From the NCBI GenBank assembly GCA_013396655.1, contig WBMV01000268.1, positions 992,001 through 1,056,000 on the forward strand: DNA of 64,000 nucleotides, in the 5' to 3' direction. A program made the translations under genes and the position numbers. The DNA is from Campylorhamphus procurvoides (Eukaryota; Chordata; Aves; Passeriformes; Dendrocolaptidae). Every line of letters starts with the position of its first letter. Position 1 is the first letter of the stretch. Below, in pieces: positions 1-14,000 of the stretch. Below the pieces are notes generated by a model. That model saw only the letters and a list, made by a program, of their open reading frames with translations. It ran no database searches and was not told where the DNA came from.

Positions 1-591
1 TTTTTAGGTAGTTAAAATGTATATGTTGATAGATTTAAATGCCTCCATAAGGCTTTGTATTAAATTTCATTTGGGAATGAAAATGGAGAATCTCCAAAAT
101 GTCAGATTAGCTGTTTATATTGCCAAGTTAGGCAAAAGAAGGTATGTGTAGTTGTTGAAGCTTTTGGCTGAGCTCATCCGACTCCTGTCTGCTCTGTGTT
201 TGCTGTCTTCTGCAACCAGGGATCTCATGGATGACCACAGGAGAGAAGCCATGTGAGGGTGCTGTTGTGGTGCACAGCCAGACACCACACCTGTCACAGG
301 TATTGGTGACTTCAGATGGAAAACTTCAGATTTTCCAGTTATTTCACTCTGCAGACCTTTCTGAAGCTTCTGCAGCTTCCTCAAGATTTATTCATTTGAG
401 TCTAAATGTACTTTTTCTGATTTCTAGTGATTTTATGCTACTTTTGTTTTCCATTTATACAAAAAAGAAACCATTTCTTCCAGCCAATGAAGTAAGGAGA
501 AAGAAAAGTGATTTCAGTTCACCTCACTTTTACTAACCAAAATTAATTTAAATGAGCCAAAATTATTTTACTCCATGTGAATCTGAAACAT
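1..591. other. Intergenic, no gene recognised
   Basis: Ordinary AT-rich DNA upstream of LAMB4. Short open frames occur on both strands but none resembles a known protein or has splice-site support. In mammals the gene upstream of LAMB4 is NRCAM, transcribed in the same direction, so this could be its downstream flank. I see no NRCAM coding sequence here. Confidence 0.5.
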
Positions 592-1226
592 GCTGAGGCA
601 GGGTTCTAGCAGAGACCTGCTGACCTGGGGAGAGAGGAGCCCACACTGGAGCAGGTTTTCCTGGTAGGACTTGTGGACCTGGGGACCATGATGGAGGATG
701 GAGAAGCCTGTGCCTGAAGGGCTGCACCCTGTGGAAAGTGACCCACTTTGCAGCAGGTTGTGAAGAGCTGTTGGGATGGACTCAAACTGGAGAGGTTTGT
801 GAAGGACTCTTCTGTGGAGGGACCCCACGGGGAGCAGGACAGGGATTCCTCTCCCTGAGCAGCAGCAGAAACAATCTGTGATGAACTGACCAAAATGCCC
901 ATTCTTGTCTCCTTGTACCACTAAGGGTGAGGAGGTAGAACTTGGGTAGGAAGGAGGGGTTGGGGAAGGTGTTTTTTAAGATTTATTTTACTTCTCATTA
1001 TTTTACTTCTCATTCTCCTGCTCTGATTCTGTTAGTAATAAATTTAATTAACATTCACACTTTGAGTCTGTTTTTCCCATGATGGTGATCAGTAAGTGAT
1101 CTCTCCTGGTCCTTATCTCAGCTCATGAGTCCTTTGTTATATTTTCTCTCCTCTGTCCAGTTGCAGAGGGGAGTGAGAGAGTGGTTTTAGTGAGTAACTG
1201 TTGTTCAGGCAGGTCAACCCACTACA
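592..1226 (+). mobile_element. Solo-LTR-like repeat of an avian endogenous retrovirus
   Basis: A block with degenerate internal sub-repeats (several variants of 'ctggagcagg' followed by 'acccac' or 'accccac' type words at about 640-840) is followed by a polyadenylation signal AATAAA at 1037-1042. It then has a pyrimidine-rich 'ttatattttctctcc' segment and an end near 'caacccactaca' at 1226. This layout matches, from memory, a family of LTRs abundant in neoavian and passerine genomes. No gag, pol or env sequence is adjacent, so it is best read as a solo LTR or LTR fragment. Boundaries are approximate and the family name is not certain. Confidence 0.55.
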
Positions 1227-4200
1227 GCCACTGGGCCACAGACGTTCCTCGGGGACCAGAGAAATTTTCTGAGCTCAAGATAATCTCTAAACAACATCAA
1301 TTTAACCTTTGCAGGAGAATTGACTTTAACCTAGAGAAAACTACTTGGGGTAATTTAGGCTAATTACCTAGGTATGGCAAATCTAATAATAGGGATTTAA
1401 AACAGAACATTGACACAAATTTGGACAAATAAAGATAGGCCAATCTTTTCTTAGCATTTTCAGCAGTACAGAGACCATTAGCAGAATAAGAGCACTGTTA
1501 TGCCCTATTAACAGATACTGTAGTGGAAAAAGCTTTCTGATGAAAAGCTTCATTATCCTGTTGCAGGGTAGTCATTGTCAAGTGGAAAACTGTTGCAGTC
1601 ATCCTAGTTGTGTGTATGTTGTCCTTGTACAAATTGTACTTTAAAGCTGTAATAGAATTATAAACCCTGGTTTACAAAAGGATTTATTTAGTTTTTATTT
1701 GTTTGCTAAAATATAGCTTGATATATTAAAACAAATTATTATTGACATTTTAAAAGCATACAGGTAAATCTAATTCAGCAACTGCTCTTTATGCTACTTG
1801 AGTCAATTTGTTGGCATAGTGGAAAGGATCCTCTGGCCTGTGTTTTGTGTACTTTGCAGTTTTATTTTCTTGAAGAAAGTAGCTGAACAAATATCTTTCA
1901 AAAAAAACTTTGGTCAAATTTTCTTTAAAAAAACCCTTTTTTTTTGGTGACTAATATGACACACCTTGGCTTGAAACAAGAGTCAGCTCTCTGAGAAACA
2001 AACCTTTCCATTTAGCTAAAATAGTGAGATATGCAAAGCAAGTATTAGCTTTTAAAAGTCTTCCAGTTGTCTTATATGCAGAGATTTAGATTATTCCCAG
2101 TGAAGTCAACAATATAAATACAGCTTCTCTTAACTCCTGCAACTCTGATATAACTCGCCATCTTTAACGATACTCTGTTTTAGAAGAGAAAATGTACATG
2201 GTTAATTCCTATGGTTATGGGGTTTATATATATCCTACAGCTCTTCCATTAAGCCTCAAAATGCAGTTTTCTTCTCACAATCATCGAGGAAACTTGTATA
2301 TGGACTTAATGGGGCCAAATAAAGCCAGGAACCCAGAGTATGTGCTTGGGAGGGTAAATCTGCTTTCCTAGGGGTACTTTCCCTTTGTTCCTCTGTGGAA
2401 GTTGACAGGGGCACAGCAAAACGGCCTGGGCAACTGTGAGTGACAGCAGCCTGGAGGAGCAAATACTCCAGGATGAAGTCTGGAGTCTTTGTTGGTGTCT
2501 CAAAACCTGCAGAGGAGCCAACAGAGGTTCTCCAAACAGCTGTGGAAGTCTTGCCATGTGTAAGAAAAGAGCAGGGCAAGCCAAGGGAGGAGAGTTATTT
2601 GTGAATCCCCAGAGCGAACATCCCTTTGCATTCCCACCTGGATGGCAGCAGTTTCATTAGGGGGATGCCAGTTCCATGGGCTTTCATAATTTATTATTCA
2701 GATATAATAAATCTTAACTAGAAAAATGTATCTAAAAGCTCACATAGTTATCCTGGCAATGTACAAAACAAAGAGCAGGGCTCTAGCTCAAGGCCTGAAG
2801 AGTCATGGTTACTGACACTAGGGGGGAAAAACTAATCACAAGGACTAAGGAAACGGGCCCCTTTGGGAGGATATCCAGAGCAACTGCAAGAGCAGGTTCA
2901 CCATGTGGCTGTGCTGGTCTAGCAGTTCTCCACAGCTGGTGCTCTGGCTTCAGGCTTTGCCCACACACCTGGCATCGATGCTGCTGTGTCTGTGATCCCA
3001 TGCAGCATGGCACTGGTGGGCACAGTCCTGTGGCATCTGGATGCAGTGGCCAGAGCTGGGTACCGGTAACGGGGTTTGTCAAAGCTTGATAAAAGGCTGA
3101 AGCAGGCTTGAGGTTCACCCAGGAGATCTAGCTGGGAGGGTAGAAGAGGGAGAGGGACCAGAGACAGCCCTGGAGACCAGACTGCAACACCTTGTGAAGG
3201 TTGGAAAAGCTCTTTTGCTTTCTTTTCCTTTTATGAGTCTTCAGTTTTTTATTCATGAGCGTACTCCTTTTTTTCCCCCTTTTTTAGTCCCCTCTTCTAT
3301 ACTTTCATGTGCAATAATCCATGTTTTTCTCTTGCATTTAGGGAAGAATAACTATTTCTGATTAATAGGCCAGCAAAGCAATGGAAAATGAAGAATTTCA
3401 AGCGTTTATGTTTATTGATGTGAGAAGGTTCCTAGAAACAGCCTTGTCCTGTTGTACTGTGTGAACTTACTAAATAAGTGAGACATGAGTAAACATAAGA
3501 CTGCAACAAGGTATGTGACAGATTTCTCACCCTGCCAGTCATACTGCCAGCTTGGAGGTGTCAGGACCTTAGGAAATATCACGAAATGTATCTTGGATAT
3601 ATATAGTTTGACTAACACTTTGAAAATCACATTAGTGTTTTAAAACAAATCCACTCTATCTTTTTTGTCTTCAGTATTTATTACTGCCATCAGCTGTGAT
3701 GTGTCTGCCAGGGAGATAATATTTGAGTTGAAACTGCCTTTCTTGTTTGTTGTGGAAAACCCAAATACTTTAAACACCTGACTTGCACACAAAAGGTGGA
3801 GGGCACCATGGGGTGCTGTGACTGTTATAAAATAAAGAAATTTTTCATAGATTATAAATAGACTTGATATCCTTTTGAATTGTTGAAAAGCTCTTGAAAG
3901 ATAATTATTAAATACAAGTTTAAAAGTAACCGTTTGCTCCAGGATGCAAGATATGGAGGAACAGCCAGCCAGTGGGATATGGAGATGAGGAGGCTGGGGG
4001 AATAGGGTGACCTCCCTCTTCCACCACACCTGAGCTCCATAGCATATTCCTCTGCTGTCCTTAGCTCTCTCCTGATCAGATTTATAAAAAAAAACCCAAA
4101 CAAACAACAAAAAAAGGAAAAAACAAACCCTTCTCTTATTTGATTGTAAACTTACAATTTATTCTACTTTTATTATGCAGTGTTATGTTCTCCCAATATG

Positions 4201-7200
4201 TAAAAACTCAAAAAATGTGGTCTTTGCCTTTGAGAAAGTACACTTTAAGTATAAGATACACTTGAGGAAATGAGAGCAGAAACAAAAGAGGGGAGAGAGA
4301 AATGTAGCAAGATCATTTTGCTTTTCAGACCATTAGATTTCATTTAAGATTTTGGCCGTGAATGGCTTTAATCTCAGTATATTTTAGTTGCCTAAAGTAC
4401 AGGCATCTGTCCTAAGCTAGGGAGCTGGGCTGCCCCTAACCAAAAGAAAGCAGCAGATACCTCCAAAAGAGAATCCTTTTAAGGTGTCTAGAGAAGGTGA
4501 TAGGATGAACTCTGTAGGGATCCCTGTCTTTCCCCGCTGACACAAAGGAAGCGCAGGTGATGCATTTAGATTAAATACTTACTTTTCACTTGGCAAGGGT
4601 AATCCTAGGCTCAAATAATTTTATTTCTTGTTGAAAATTTTAAGTGGTGTCTCTACTCCTGCCCTCTTCCTTCATTGCTGGTTGGTGTCTGTGGAGGGAA
4701 TACATGTTGCTGTGCTAGCAATTCCTGTCCTTTGTGTGTATTACGGATATGCCTTGGGCCTAAGAAATTACAACCTTTGGACCTGTGATGACTTGAAAAA
4801 TCACACACCAGTGCTATCTACCCTCCAGCCAGCATGGGACGAGTGATGCATTATAAATCCAGATCCTTTACCAGTGGAGAGATTAAAGAAGCAAGAAAGA
4901 AGTTTCTTAATCCCTGCCTCAGGCAGTTTAAAACCTCCTTCTTGTTTGGGGTCCTACATAAATCAGAACACAGGACTGGCTATATTCTGCAAATAAATTT
5001 TCCTTGATATTTACTTCTCACATAACTTCTCTGTAAAAAATTCTGAATTCCGTACCATATATACTAATAAAATGTCAACCATTTTATAATTTAGTAGCAT
5101 CATAATAATCATAGTTTCTTCAGTTATATGTCACTCTTTCAGACAACATTTGACATACTGCTTACACATAGAAAATAAAATTAATATCTTAATATATCAT
5201 TTAGTCTTTCATTTCTTAATACTGAAACCCACCAAGTATAAGCCATCTGTACAATAATTAATCATGCATGAGTGCAAACCAAATGCATATTAAATTAGCT
5301 GGAAAAAAAAGTCTCACAAGTAATTACCACATGCATTTGAGGAAATTAATTTCAAAAAATCTAAGTATAAGAATTATTTCTGCTAGAGTGAACATAGTAA
5401 TGGCGTAGGACACTTAGCACTGAGCATTGCAATAGGATTATAATCAAGAACACATACATTTTTTTTCCAAAAGAATAGGAACTACTAAAAGAAAAGCAAT
5501 TATTAATTTATAAAACATATTTTGCACATATAGAAAACCTTCTGTTTAAGGATGTGATGACACTTGATATACTATCATGAATTAAGCTTTGCAAGCAGTC
5601 AGAGGAGAACTGGTAACAAATATATCACAACAAAAAATGCGTATCAAGTCAATCTGCAATTCTGGAAACTGAAGTCACAGTGCCACAGGTTTCAACAAAG
5701 ACACTGAAAAGCAGTGGCCGGTGCTGTGCATGAGTTGGTGAACACCATTTCAGAGATGCTTTGTCACTGTGTTTCCCACAACCATGCCATACCCCACACA
5801 GCACTCTGCCCTGTGCTTGCTGCTGGGGACACTTACAGACAAAGCTTGTACTGAAATGCAAGGCTCTGACTCAAGTTGTCATGTTGTCTTTAGCTTTAAA
5901 TTGAGAAAAACCTAGTGCTCACAACAATGATCCAGAACTTGAACTAATTCTAAGTTGGCTTGATATTCCACATAGGTGTGATCACAGCTGTCTGGTGGAC
6001 ATGTTTACAGTCACCTCAGAACCCCAAATCAGTCCTTCCAGACCATTCACACCCTTGCTGTGTGGGGTCATCCTTTCTAGCCTGTGTTCAGATAAACCAG
6101 TGTCACTGGACTTCTTAGGTTAAGTAGCTATAAAGACTTTGATGCTTAGTTTCAAACCACACCGACTGAAGAGATGTTTCATTAAACAACACATAAAGTG
6201 GTGTTTGCCAGCACTTCAGGAATCCCAGCTTTCTGTTTTCAGTTGCATGAACTTTTTCTGTCATGAACTTCGCCTGTCACAATTGTCTTTCAGTGAACAT
6301 ATTTGCTGATGCCAGAAGCAGAAAGAGTTCACAAATCAAGCTTTTGACAGGTTGCAGGCTGGGTCTCATTCTCACCTACACCTTGGTGCCTCGGGGGACG
6401 CGCTGTCTCCTCCAGCTGAAGTGCAAAGGTTTGCCTTTGCTTGCTTCCCTGAGTCAGTTTTGCTCATTTCCAGCTGCAACACTTGGCTGTCTGGAACCCA
6501 GGTAAGACCTCTTCAGTATTTAATTTTCTGCTAAGCATGGAACTGATGTATGTTGTGGGGTTGCTGCACCTTGTTTCTCTGTTAAAAGGAGTCATGTTTA
6601 AAGAGTACCATTGGTATTGAATGTCATGGTGTTAGGGTAGGAATTGGGATGTGTATCTGCCAAGATCAGTCTTACCTTGAATACTTATGTTTCACTACAG
6701 TGCTGTCACAGTGGTTGCAGCTTAAATCATCTCTGAGTCTGTCCATTATTCTGACAGAGTATAAAATTTAAAGTCCAATACAGCAGGAAAACGTTTGTTC
6801 TGTTTTGCCTCAGACAGTGGATCTGTGGCCAGCTCACTCTGTAGCCAGGCATAGCTGCATGGGTGCTCACCAGCATCCTTGCCCTGTCACATGCCAGGCT
6901 CTCTGCTGTTGTGGCAGGTGAGAGTAGCTGAAACATCATAAAAGGCTGGTGACCCTTGATAACTTTCCCTACCTGTGGGTGCCAAAGTACTCATCTAGGT
7001 ATGGCTGTTGTGTCATGTGCTGTATAGAGCTGCATGAACCAAGCCTACATGGAGCCACTAACATCTGAAATGCTTTGATTGCCTTAGCTTATGTTCTCCC
7101 TACTCTGGGGGGTTATTGCATCTTAGCTCATTCAGCACAGCAACAGCAATATGAAAATGAGGAACAAGAACAGAGCTGGCAAGTGGCAGTTTGGACATGT

Positions 7201-8025
7201 TCCTACAGGGACGCCCCAGCAGCCAGAGCTGCTTCAGGGTACACTGGTGCCTACAGATGGAGAAAGAGGTGGAAGGTGAAAAGATGGGGGCAGGTTTGGT
7301 TTGGGAGCCCTACTTGGTGGGAGGATGCTGGTTAGTCTTTTATACCCTTTGCGCTCTTTTGTTTTTCCAACATAGGTTTTGTGTTGACAAGTCCCACTTT
7401 CCTCCAGGTAAGTAGGAAGAGGAAGGATGCCACAAGACCACAATGAACCTGCCTTGGGTTCATGGTGAGGTTCCCCTGTGTAAGTCTTTTGCATTGACAC
7501 TGACATTACCTGGTTTTCTTCACTGCACTTTAAAGAGATCATTACATCTTGTCTCTGACAAAATTCGTAGCACCTGCCATCAGGCATTTCTCAGTGGTGT
7601 ATTCATTAGGACATCTGTCTTTGTTTTCAGTTAATGAAAAGAAACAAGAACCTCCAGAGAAAGAGTTAGATCTCTGCAAACAGCCCTGCTGAATCCAGTT
7701 AGGATTAAGTCGCTTGTATTTGAATACTACAGTATTTTAGCTGATAGCATTCTGGTTTTATGTTACAGTAAGTGTGAATGTTTTCACAGTCTTCTCCAAA
7801 AGCCTTTGTGAGGTGTCCCTCTCTTTCATCCCAGTTGCAGCATCAAAATTTCCGACATGAGAGATCTTTATCTAGAACTAAATCAAAGACAGGGTTTTCT
7901 TTGAGTCTCTATATTTTTATTATGGCTCTGTCACTTCACGAAGGGCTGGCTCTAGGTGCCCCTGTGTGGAAGGGGTGCTCTGGTGAGGCAGCGCACCAAG
8001 TGACTCACCAGTTCTTCTCTTGCAG
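1227..8025. other. Intergenic region upstream of LAMB4
   Basis: No protein-coding gene or RNA gene is recognised. The DNA is AT-rich with a slightly GC-richer patch at about 2780-3120 that I cannot identify. Consensus donor-like words CAG|gtaaga (donor GT at 6502) and CAG|gtaagt (donor GT at 7408) lie upstream of the first coding exon and could close non-coding 5' exons of LAMB4, but sequence alone cannot confirm that. An A-rich simple repeat sits at about 4085-4130. Confidence 0.5.
4085..4130. repeat. A-rich simple repeat
   Basis: A run of A with interspersed C and G (aaaacccaaacaaacaac type). It may be simple sequence or a decayed retroposon tail; no element body was recognised beside it. 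Confidence 0.6.
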
Positions 8026-8054
8026 TGGTGCCAGTTTGAGTTTCACAGAGAGGC

Positions 8055-8088
8055 ATGAGGCTGGGACTGGCCATCCTGTTGCACCTCA
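8055..8088 (+). CDS. LAMB4: LAMB4 coding exon 1: start codon and signal peptide
   Basis: ATG at 8055 opens a short hydrophobic leader ([11 protein letters not shown]) and the exon ends in phase 1 at a consensus donor gtaagt. LAMB1 has the same arrangement (12 codons plus one base, then a donor). An acceptor-like 'cttctcttgcag' ending at 8025 suggests that the exon begins at 8026 with a short 5' UTR. The leader continues in exon 2. Confidence 0.85.
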
Positions 8089-11000
8089 GTAAGTACAGAC
8101 TCTACAGTTACTCAGGCCAAATTTGAAATATTACATATCTCTCCAAGATTTTGTTTGAGTGCTTCTTTTAAGAAAATGCTATTGAGAAACATGGCAGTGA
8201 GTCTTTTTACCAAAGACCTATAAGCAATATGAAATCTTTAAGTACAAAGGAAAGTTACATGTTGTAATTGAGTCTGAATCAAGTCTGAAAAGGAGCAATC
8301 AATATCTACTAATGAATAATGAATGTGGATTTGTATAAATAAAGGGAGCAGGCTAACCAAATATACGCATTGCTTTACACCTAAAGAGTCAAGCATCTCA
8401 TCATCTGAATTATAGCCTGAGCCATAGACTGATATCTGTCTGTAAAATGTTGTATTTTTACTGTTGTAATTGCATTGCCATTCTAGTGTTCTGTGGCATC
8501 TTCATGTGTCATTGTTGGGTTTTTTTAAGTGCTCCTTTTATAACAAGTTGAGCCAAGTAAAGCTGAACAGATAAAGCCTCCAAGGTAACCATTCCTGTTC
8601 AGGGTTTCAGGACAGAACTTGTTTAAAAGGGCAAGCCCTGTAAGGGAAGTCTTAATATAATGGGGAAAATATTTAAAGTTGTTTCAGGCAAAATAAAAAA
8701 TCCTGAAATTATTTAGAGAATTCAGAATTACTCTGTTTAATTATTAATGACCATTCCATGGGGTCTGAACAGAGGGTTCTGTAACTGGACTGGAGATTTG
8801 TTGCAAATTAACAGAAAATCTTAGGGACCCCTGATGTCAATCTTGGTTTCAGGTTCACCTTTGTCCATCACTTGGAAATCAAGATAAATCAGCAGAATTA
8901 ATCCAAATCTGACTCTGCTCACAGAGTAAATTTAAATGTTTGTGATTCTGCTGTAGGAATGCTGTCAAATGGGTATGCCAGGATAGGAGGCATAATACAT
9001 TATTGCTCATGGCAGATTGGCATTTTTACTGAAAAATAATGTGCTGAAAATTTAAGTTTTAGCATGGATTCGCAATATGCTAGTTATATTTTTTATTATT
9101 ATTTTGAAGCAGGTGTGTTCATTACCAAAGTTCTTCAAAAAAGGTGTTACTAAGGTCAAAACGAGTTCAGGCAAAGGATAATGTAGTTTTCTGCTGGTGT
9201 TGGGATTGAACTGATTTTGTCTGAAGAATACTGCTGGGTATATGAAAGAGTTTAATCTCTCTTTGATCTTCTTTTGTGCTCAGTACTGGTAAGTCCCCAG
9301 CATGGCCAGCATGACTGTGATGCTGGGCCCTGTCACCCAGCTGTTGGGGACCTCCTCCGGGGTCGCAGCAAGCAACTGACAGCCTCGTCAACCTGTGGGA
9401 TGAACAGCCCTCAGAAGTACTGCATCATAGGTTACCTAGAGGTTGGTTTGCAGTTTCTTTTTTAAGAAACAGAACTCTGCTTATTAGCTGTATATGCTTC
9501 TGTACAGGGAATTTGCCCAGACTAGGAAGTTTCTGTGGGAGTTGTCTGAATAATCATCAGACAGTGTGACATAAGTCTGGTGGAAGGCTGTGCCTTGCTG
9601 CAGCACATATGGAGGGTTTGGCAGCAAACAGCCTCCATGGTCATGTGTAGCTTCTCAAGGGGGAGAAACATCCCTGAGACGCACAGGGATTTCTGGAGGA
9701 GATTTGCTCTGCAAGCCCTCTTCCCACTCATGACTCAGAAGTGAAACCTGTGGTTTGCATGTGTGGGAGTGCAGGAGGAGTGGGATCCCACAGGCTGCAG
9801 GCACTGCCTTGGTGGACCTTCACTGGAGGACATGGCCATACAGTGTTGAGACCTGAGGCAACCTGTTAAGAGACTCACACCATATCCTCTCATGTCTTTT
9901 GATCTGAAATGAGACCAGTGTTGCTGAAAGGAGAAAGCTGTCTCTGAAAAGGGAAGACCTAATTCTGTAGTCCACTCTTTGGCCATGTGGGTGGGTTGGC
10001 AGATTCAACATGTGGCTGATCAGAGGGATCCCTCTCTCTCACCACAGTGATGGAGGGGACCAGTGGTTGTATGGGAACTGTGCCAGGCAGAAACGGGAAT
10101 TCTCCTCCTGCGCATCCTGAAGGACTTGGTCCCACTGAGCTAATAAATTGTCACAAAAAGAAATATTTTCACTAAACAACAGCTTAGGCTGAAACAGAAG
10201 TCAAAATACAGTTTAATTTATGAGCAATTGAAAATAATTGCAGTTTATGACCTTCTGGCTAAATGGTGTGACACATTTGCAGAGTAAAGTACAGAGATGG
10301 CACCACCAGTGCTCCAAGTTACATGTTGTAACCACAGTTTTCTGCAAAATGTAAATAGCTCTTTCCTTTGCTGAAATAGCCTGAATCATGCTTCTGGACC
10401 TCAAGCCAGATGATTGCTTTTTATTCTTGCTTTTTAGAAGGAGATCAAAGAGTGATAAAAAATTAATATTTTCACTTGCCTGTACTTATCCTTTGAATTA
10501 CGTAAATACAGACTCATGAAAAGGAGCAGCTGTTCAGCAATAATCCCTGTGATTTAATGCTGCTTCAACATACCTTGACCCCTGGTGGCTGTCTCCTGAA
10601 GAGGGTGAAAACTACAAATCTGCTTTGCAGATCTCAAAAGAGAGAACTTATGCTCTGGCAATGTGTTCCGTTCCATCAGCTCGCCTTAAATGTGTGTGTC
10701 ACCTATAGTGTATCAGAATCCCAGCTGACTCAGTTTGCTTTCTCACCAGCACATTTTGAATGCTTTGCTGGAGGCAGGCCAGGAAGCTTTGCATCGTTCA
10801 TCCTGTAACATAAAGTTCTTCCTCCCCCAGTTCCCCTCTTGATGACCTGTGTCAGGCATCATTACAAGAGCAAATCTTACTTGTGAAAGTGGGTATTAGT
10901 CAACATGGCAAGCTACCAAGAGCTAGGACTCAGTTGGGATGTCTCATTGAAAATTCGCATCGAAAAAAATAGAATTCAACTGCTTTGTGTTTGAAAAGAA

Positions 11001-14000
11001 GGACCGCAAATAATTTTCAGTCTTTAATATGTCTTTTTGCTTCTAAATGTAAGTTAAGTGGTTTTTAACTCTATGATTGGATTTACTACTTACACATGTT
11101 TTGAAAGGAAAAGAAAAAGGACTCAGCACTGAGGAGAGTATAAAACTGGCACTTCAGAGGCAAATGAGCTCTGCCAGACGTGGCTTGTATGGACATACAC
11201 ATGCTAGTCCTTTGGAGCATATTTTTATGGAGCGATTTAAATATAAGTTGACCAAGGATCATATTGTATGCACTTATATAAACCAGCGAGTGAGTGCAGT
11301 CCCGCCAAGTGCTTTCTTACCGGAGCTTTGTGAAATTAAATGACAGAGTATTTTTTGTATTTCTTGCTCATCTTCTAAATTGTATATTCATACACTTGCC
11401 AAGCATGTTATAGAATGACTGAATGTTTATGTTTAAAACACCTGAATTATACCATACCTGTAAATCTATAGCTAGCTATTAATTTATATGAATGTAAATA
11501 ATTCCTAGGTGATTTCATAATACAAAGATGTACAAACCACTCTCAATGCTTCTCTTTGGATCTTGAGTGTCCCAAGTGGAGTGCCTCTCTATCCATCCCC
11601 TTCTGGGTCATTTGCAGCCCAGCTCCTGCCACTGACTTCCCCTTTCTGTTTTCAGGAGCATCCCTTCCAGCCTCCTAGAACTGAATCCTTGTCCTTCAGC
11701 TCCCTCCGGGGTGCTGTGTTATCCACTCTTCTTCCTGCCACCATCCCTGCCAGTCAGGCACGTGGCTTGGGCATCACCCTCTGCTTTGGCTTATCCTTGA
11801 GTCCTTGCACTCAGGTTCTGCCCAAATCTCATGGAGTCAGTCTGTGTAGCACATCCACCCCTATCCACTGTACTTCCTCGGGGTCCTGCCAGCTGTGATC
11901 CCGTGGTGCTCAGGCTGTCCACATGGCTCAGCACGGGTCATCTCCCAGCCCAGCATGTTAACCTTGTCATGTCTCCTTAGTCTCCCACTCAATCCCCTAC
12001 TTATCACCTTAAATAAGAGCTTCTTGACCTTATTATCAGAGCCCCTTTGCAGACAAAAGTCTCTTGTTCAGAACTGAGATATTGGCTAATCATTGCTACC
12101 TTCATCGTCTGCTTTTAACATTTTCAAACAAGACCCTTTTATACTATTGATATCCAGATTTTCCTCCTTTGCATCAGTTTAAAATTTCTGCAGTTTCCCT
12201 ATACCTACAAAATACACTTACAGCGGTCAGGGTGGTGGTGTCAGCCCAGACCAACTACCTACCTTATACCTGCTCTTACTGAGATCCCTTCTCCACAACT
12301 GAAAAAGTGTACTTTTTATAGAGTACCTGTGGCAGACTAAGACCAACACTTACTATGTGCATACTTCGTGCAGGTGATGATTTTTGTGGCCTTATCCCTT
12401 ATATATGAAAGCTTGAGTGATTAAAAGCACAGGCACCCAAAGCAACATGACAGATTCCAGTCATTCAGTGACATAAATATGTGTACATCCACTTGATTTT
12501 TAGTGAAGAGACAAAATTAATCTTATATTCTGCTCATTTTGTTTTCTAGGCTGAACAGAAGTGCTTTCTCTGTGATTCCAGATACCCGTATAATCCCTAT
12601 ACCCAGCAGAACAGTCACATGGTTGAAAATGTTATCACAACGTTTGAGCCTGATAGGAAAAAGAAGTGGTGGCAGTCAGAAAATGGTAAGTTTCTCTGAG
12701 AAAATATTACTTCAGAATGTTGCTGTGAGATTTCTTTATGTAATTGGCATTCACCATATTGTTTTCATGAAGAGATGAAACAAAACTGCACCTGTTCTTT
12801 GATTCAGTGACACTGAGTGATTTAAACCCATTTGTGTGTAACTATATAGGATTTCAGAAACTCTGTTTTTCTATGGACAGGTTTTAAGCACAGTATCTCC
12901 AAGAGGTGGCCAGAGGACCTGTGGCAATGTCTGATTACACATGGAGACCATATATTTTCCACAGGATGTCTGCCTTTCAGGGAAATATGATTTGTAGCAA
13001 AAAAATACATTTGCCTGCATATGTAATAACAGTGTGTAAAACACAAATGACCATTTAAAAATAGTATAAAGCACTATGCCAGGAGGAATAACATTTAATC
13101 TATCTTATTTGACATACAGTGAATATGTAAAAAACATTTGACTGGTTGGAAATTAAGGCATAGAAAAAGTAAGGAATATGTTACCTTTGTTTTGAGTATC
13201 CAACTGGGAATTCATAAACCTTGTTTTTTCATGGAGTACAGCAAGGATCTGTCACTAACTTTGGACACCACTGCCAATAAAGCTGTGGGCCAGCTGTGAG
13301 AGAAGCTTTTCTTGTTCTCCCATCTTTCTTCTGGGATGAAGTCTCATGCACAGCCTGGTCAGCAGAAGCCCTGGGATACTGCATGCAGATGTGCATAATG
13401 GGGATATCAGATGAGCTCCTGCAACTCTCTACAGAGAATATGTGAATTGTGGAGATTTTTCCATGCTCGTTGCAATTTTGGAAGATGCCTGGTGTAGGAG
13501 CTCTGCTCGTAACAAATTTCAGGTCTGGCAGTATAGAAGGGTTTAACGGTTCTGATTAGCATGAAGAAACTCCCACTGTTTTACTGAGTTTCTTTTTTTT
13601 CCCTTAGAATAAGTAAATTATTTGAATGGATTTAAAAAAATAAAACTAACTGTATACAGGAACACATAAACCCCCAACCTTACCATCACCATCTTGCTAT
13701 CTGAATTATGTGAACAGGACCTTTAACCACATCCTGCAGTCTCAGTGACCTGCAGCATTGCTAGTGACAGTGCCAGGAAGGCAGCACATTGTATTGCCCC
13801 AGAGCGAGCAGTCCAGCCACATGATGGGTTTGTGCACAGAGGATGCCCTAAAGAGTCTAGCTGCTGTGCTAGAAAAGGCATCTTTAAATTTCCCATGGGA
13901 AAACTGCCTCAGCAACCCCTTCAGTGTACACATTGTGCTCCTCATTTTCATTCTCTTTTCAGGCATTGACCAGGTCAGCATTAGATTGGACCTAGAAACT

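Noticed and set aside
568..921. Minus-strand open frames at the left edge as a possible gene
   Set aside because: They lie across the LTR-like repeat with its sub-repeats; no protein family is recognised.
1..8025. Coding exons of NRCAM, the expected upstream neighbour
   Set aside because: No immunoglobulin, fibronectin or NRCAM cytoplasmic-tail sequence was seen; its 3' end is probably outside the window.
11077..11343. 88-codon open frame in LAMB4 intron 2
   Set aside because: No family is recognised, there is no nearby promoter or polyadenylation evidence, and length is within chance expectation. A translated search against protein databases would settle it.
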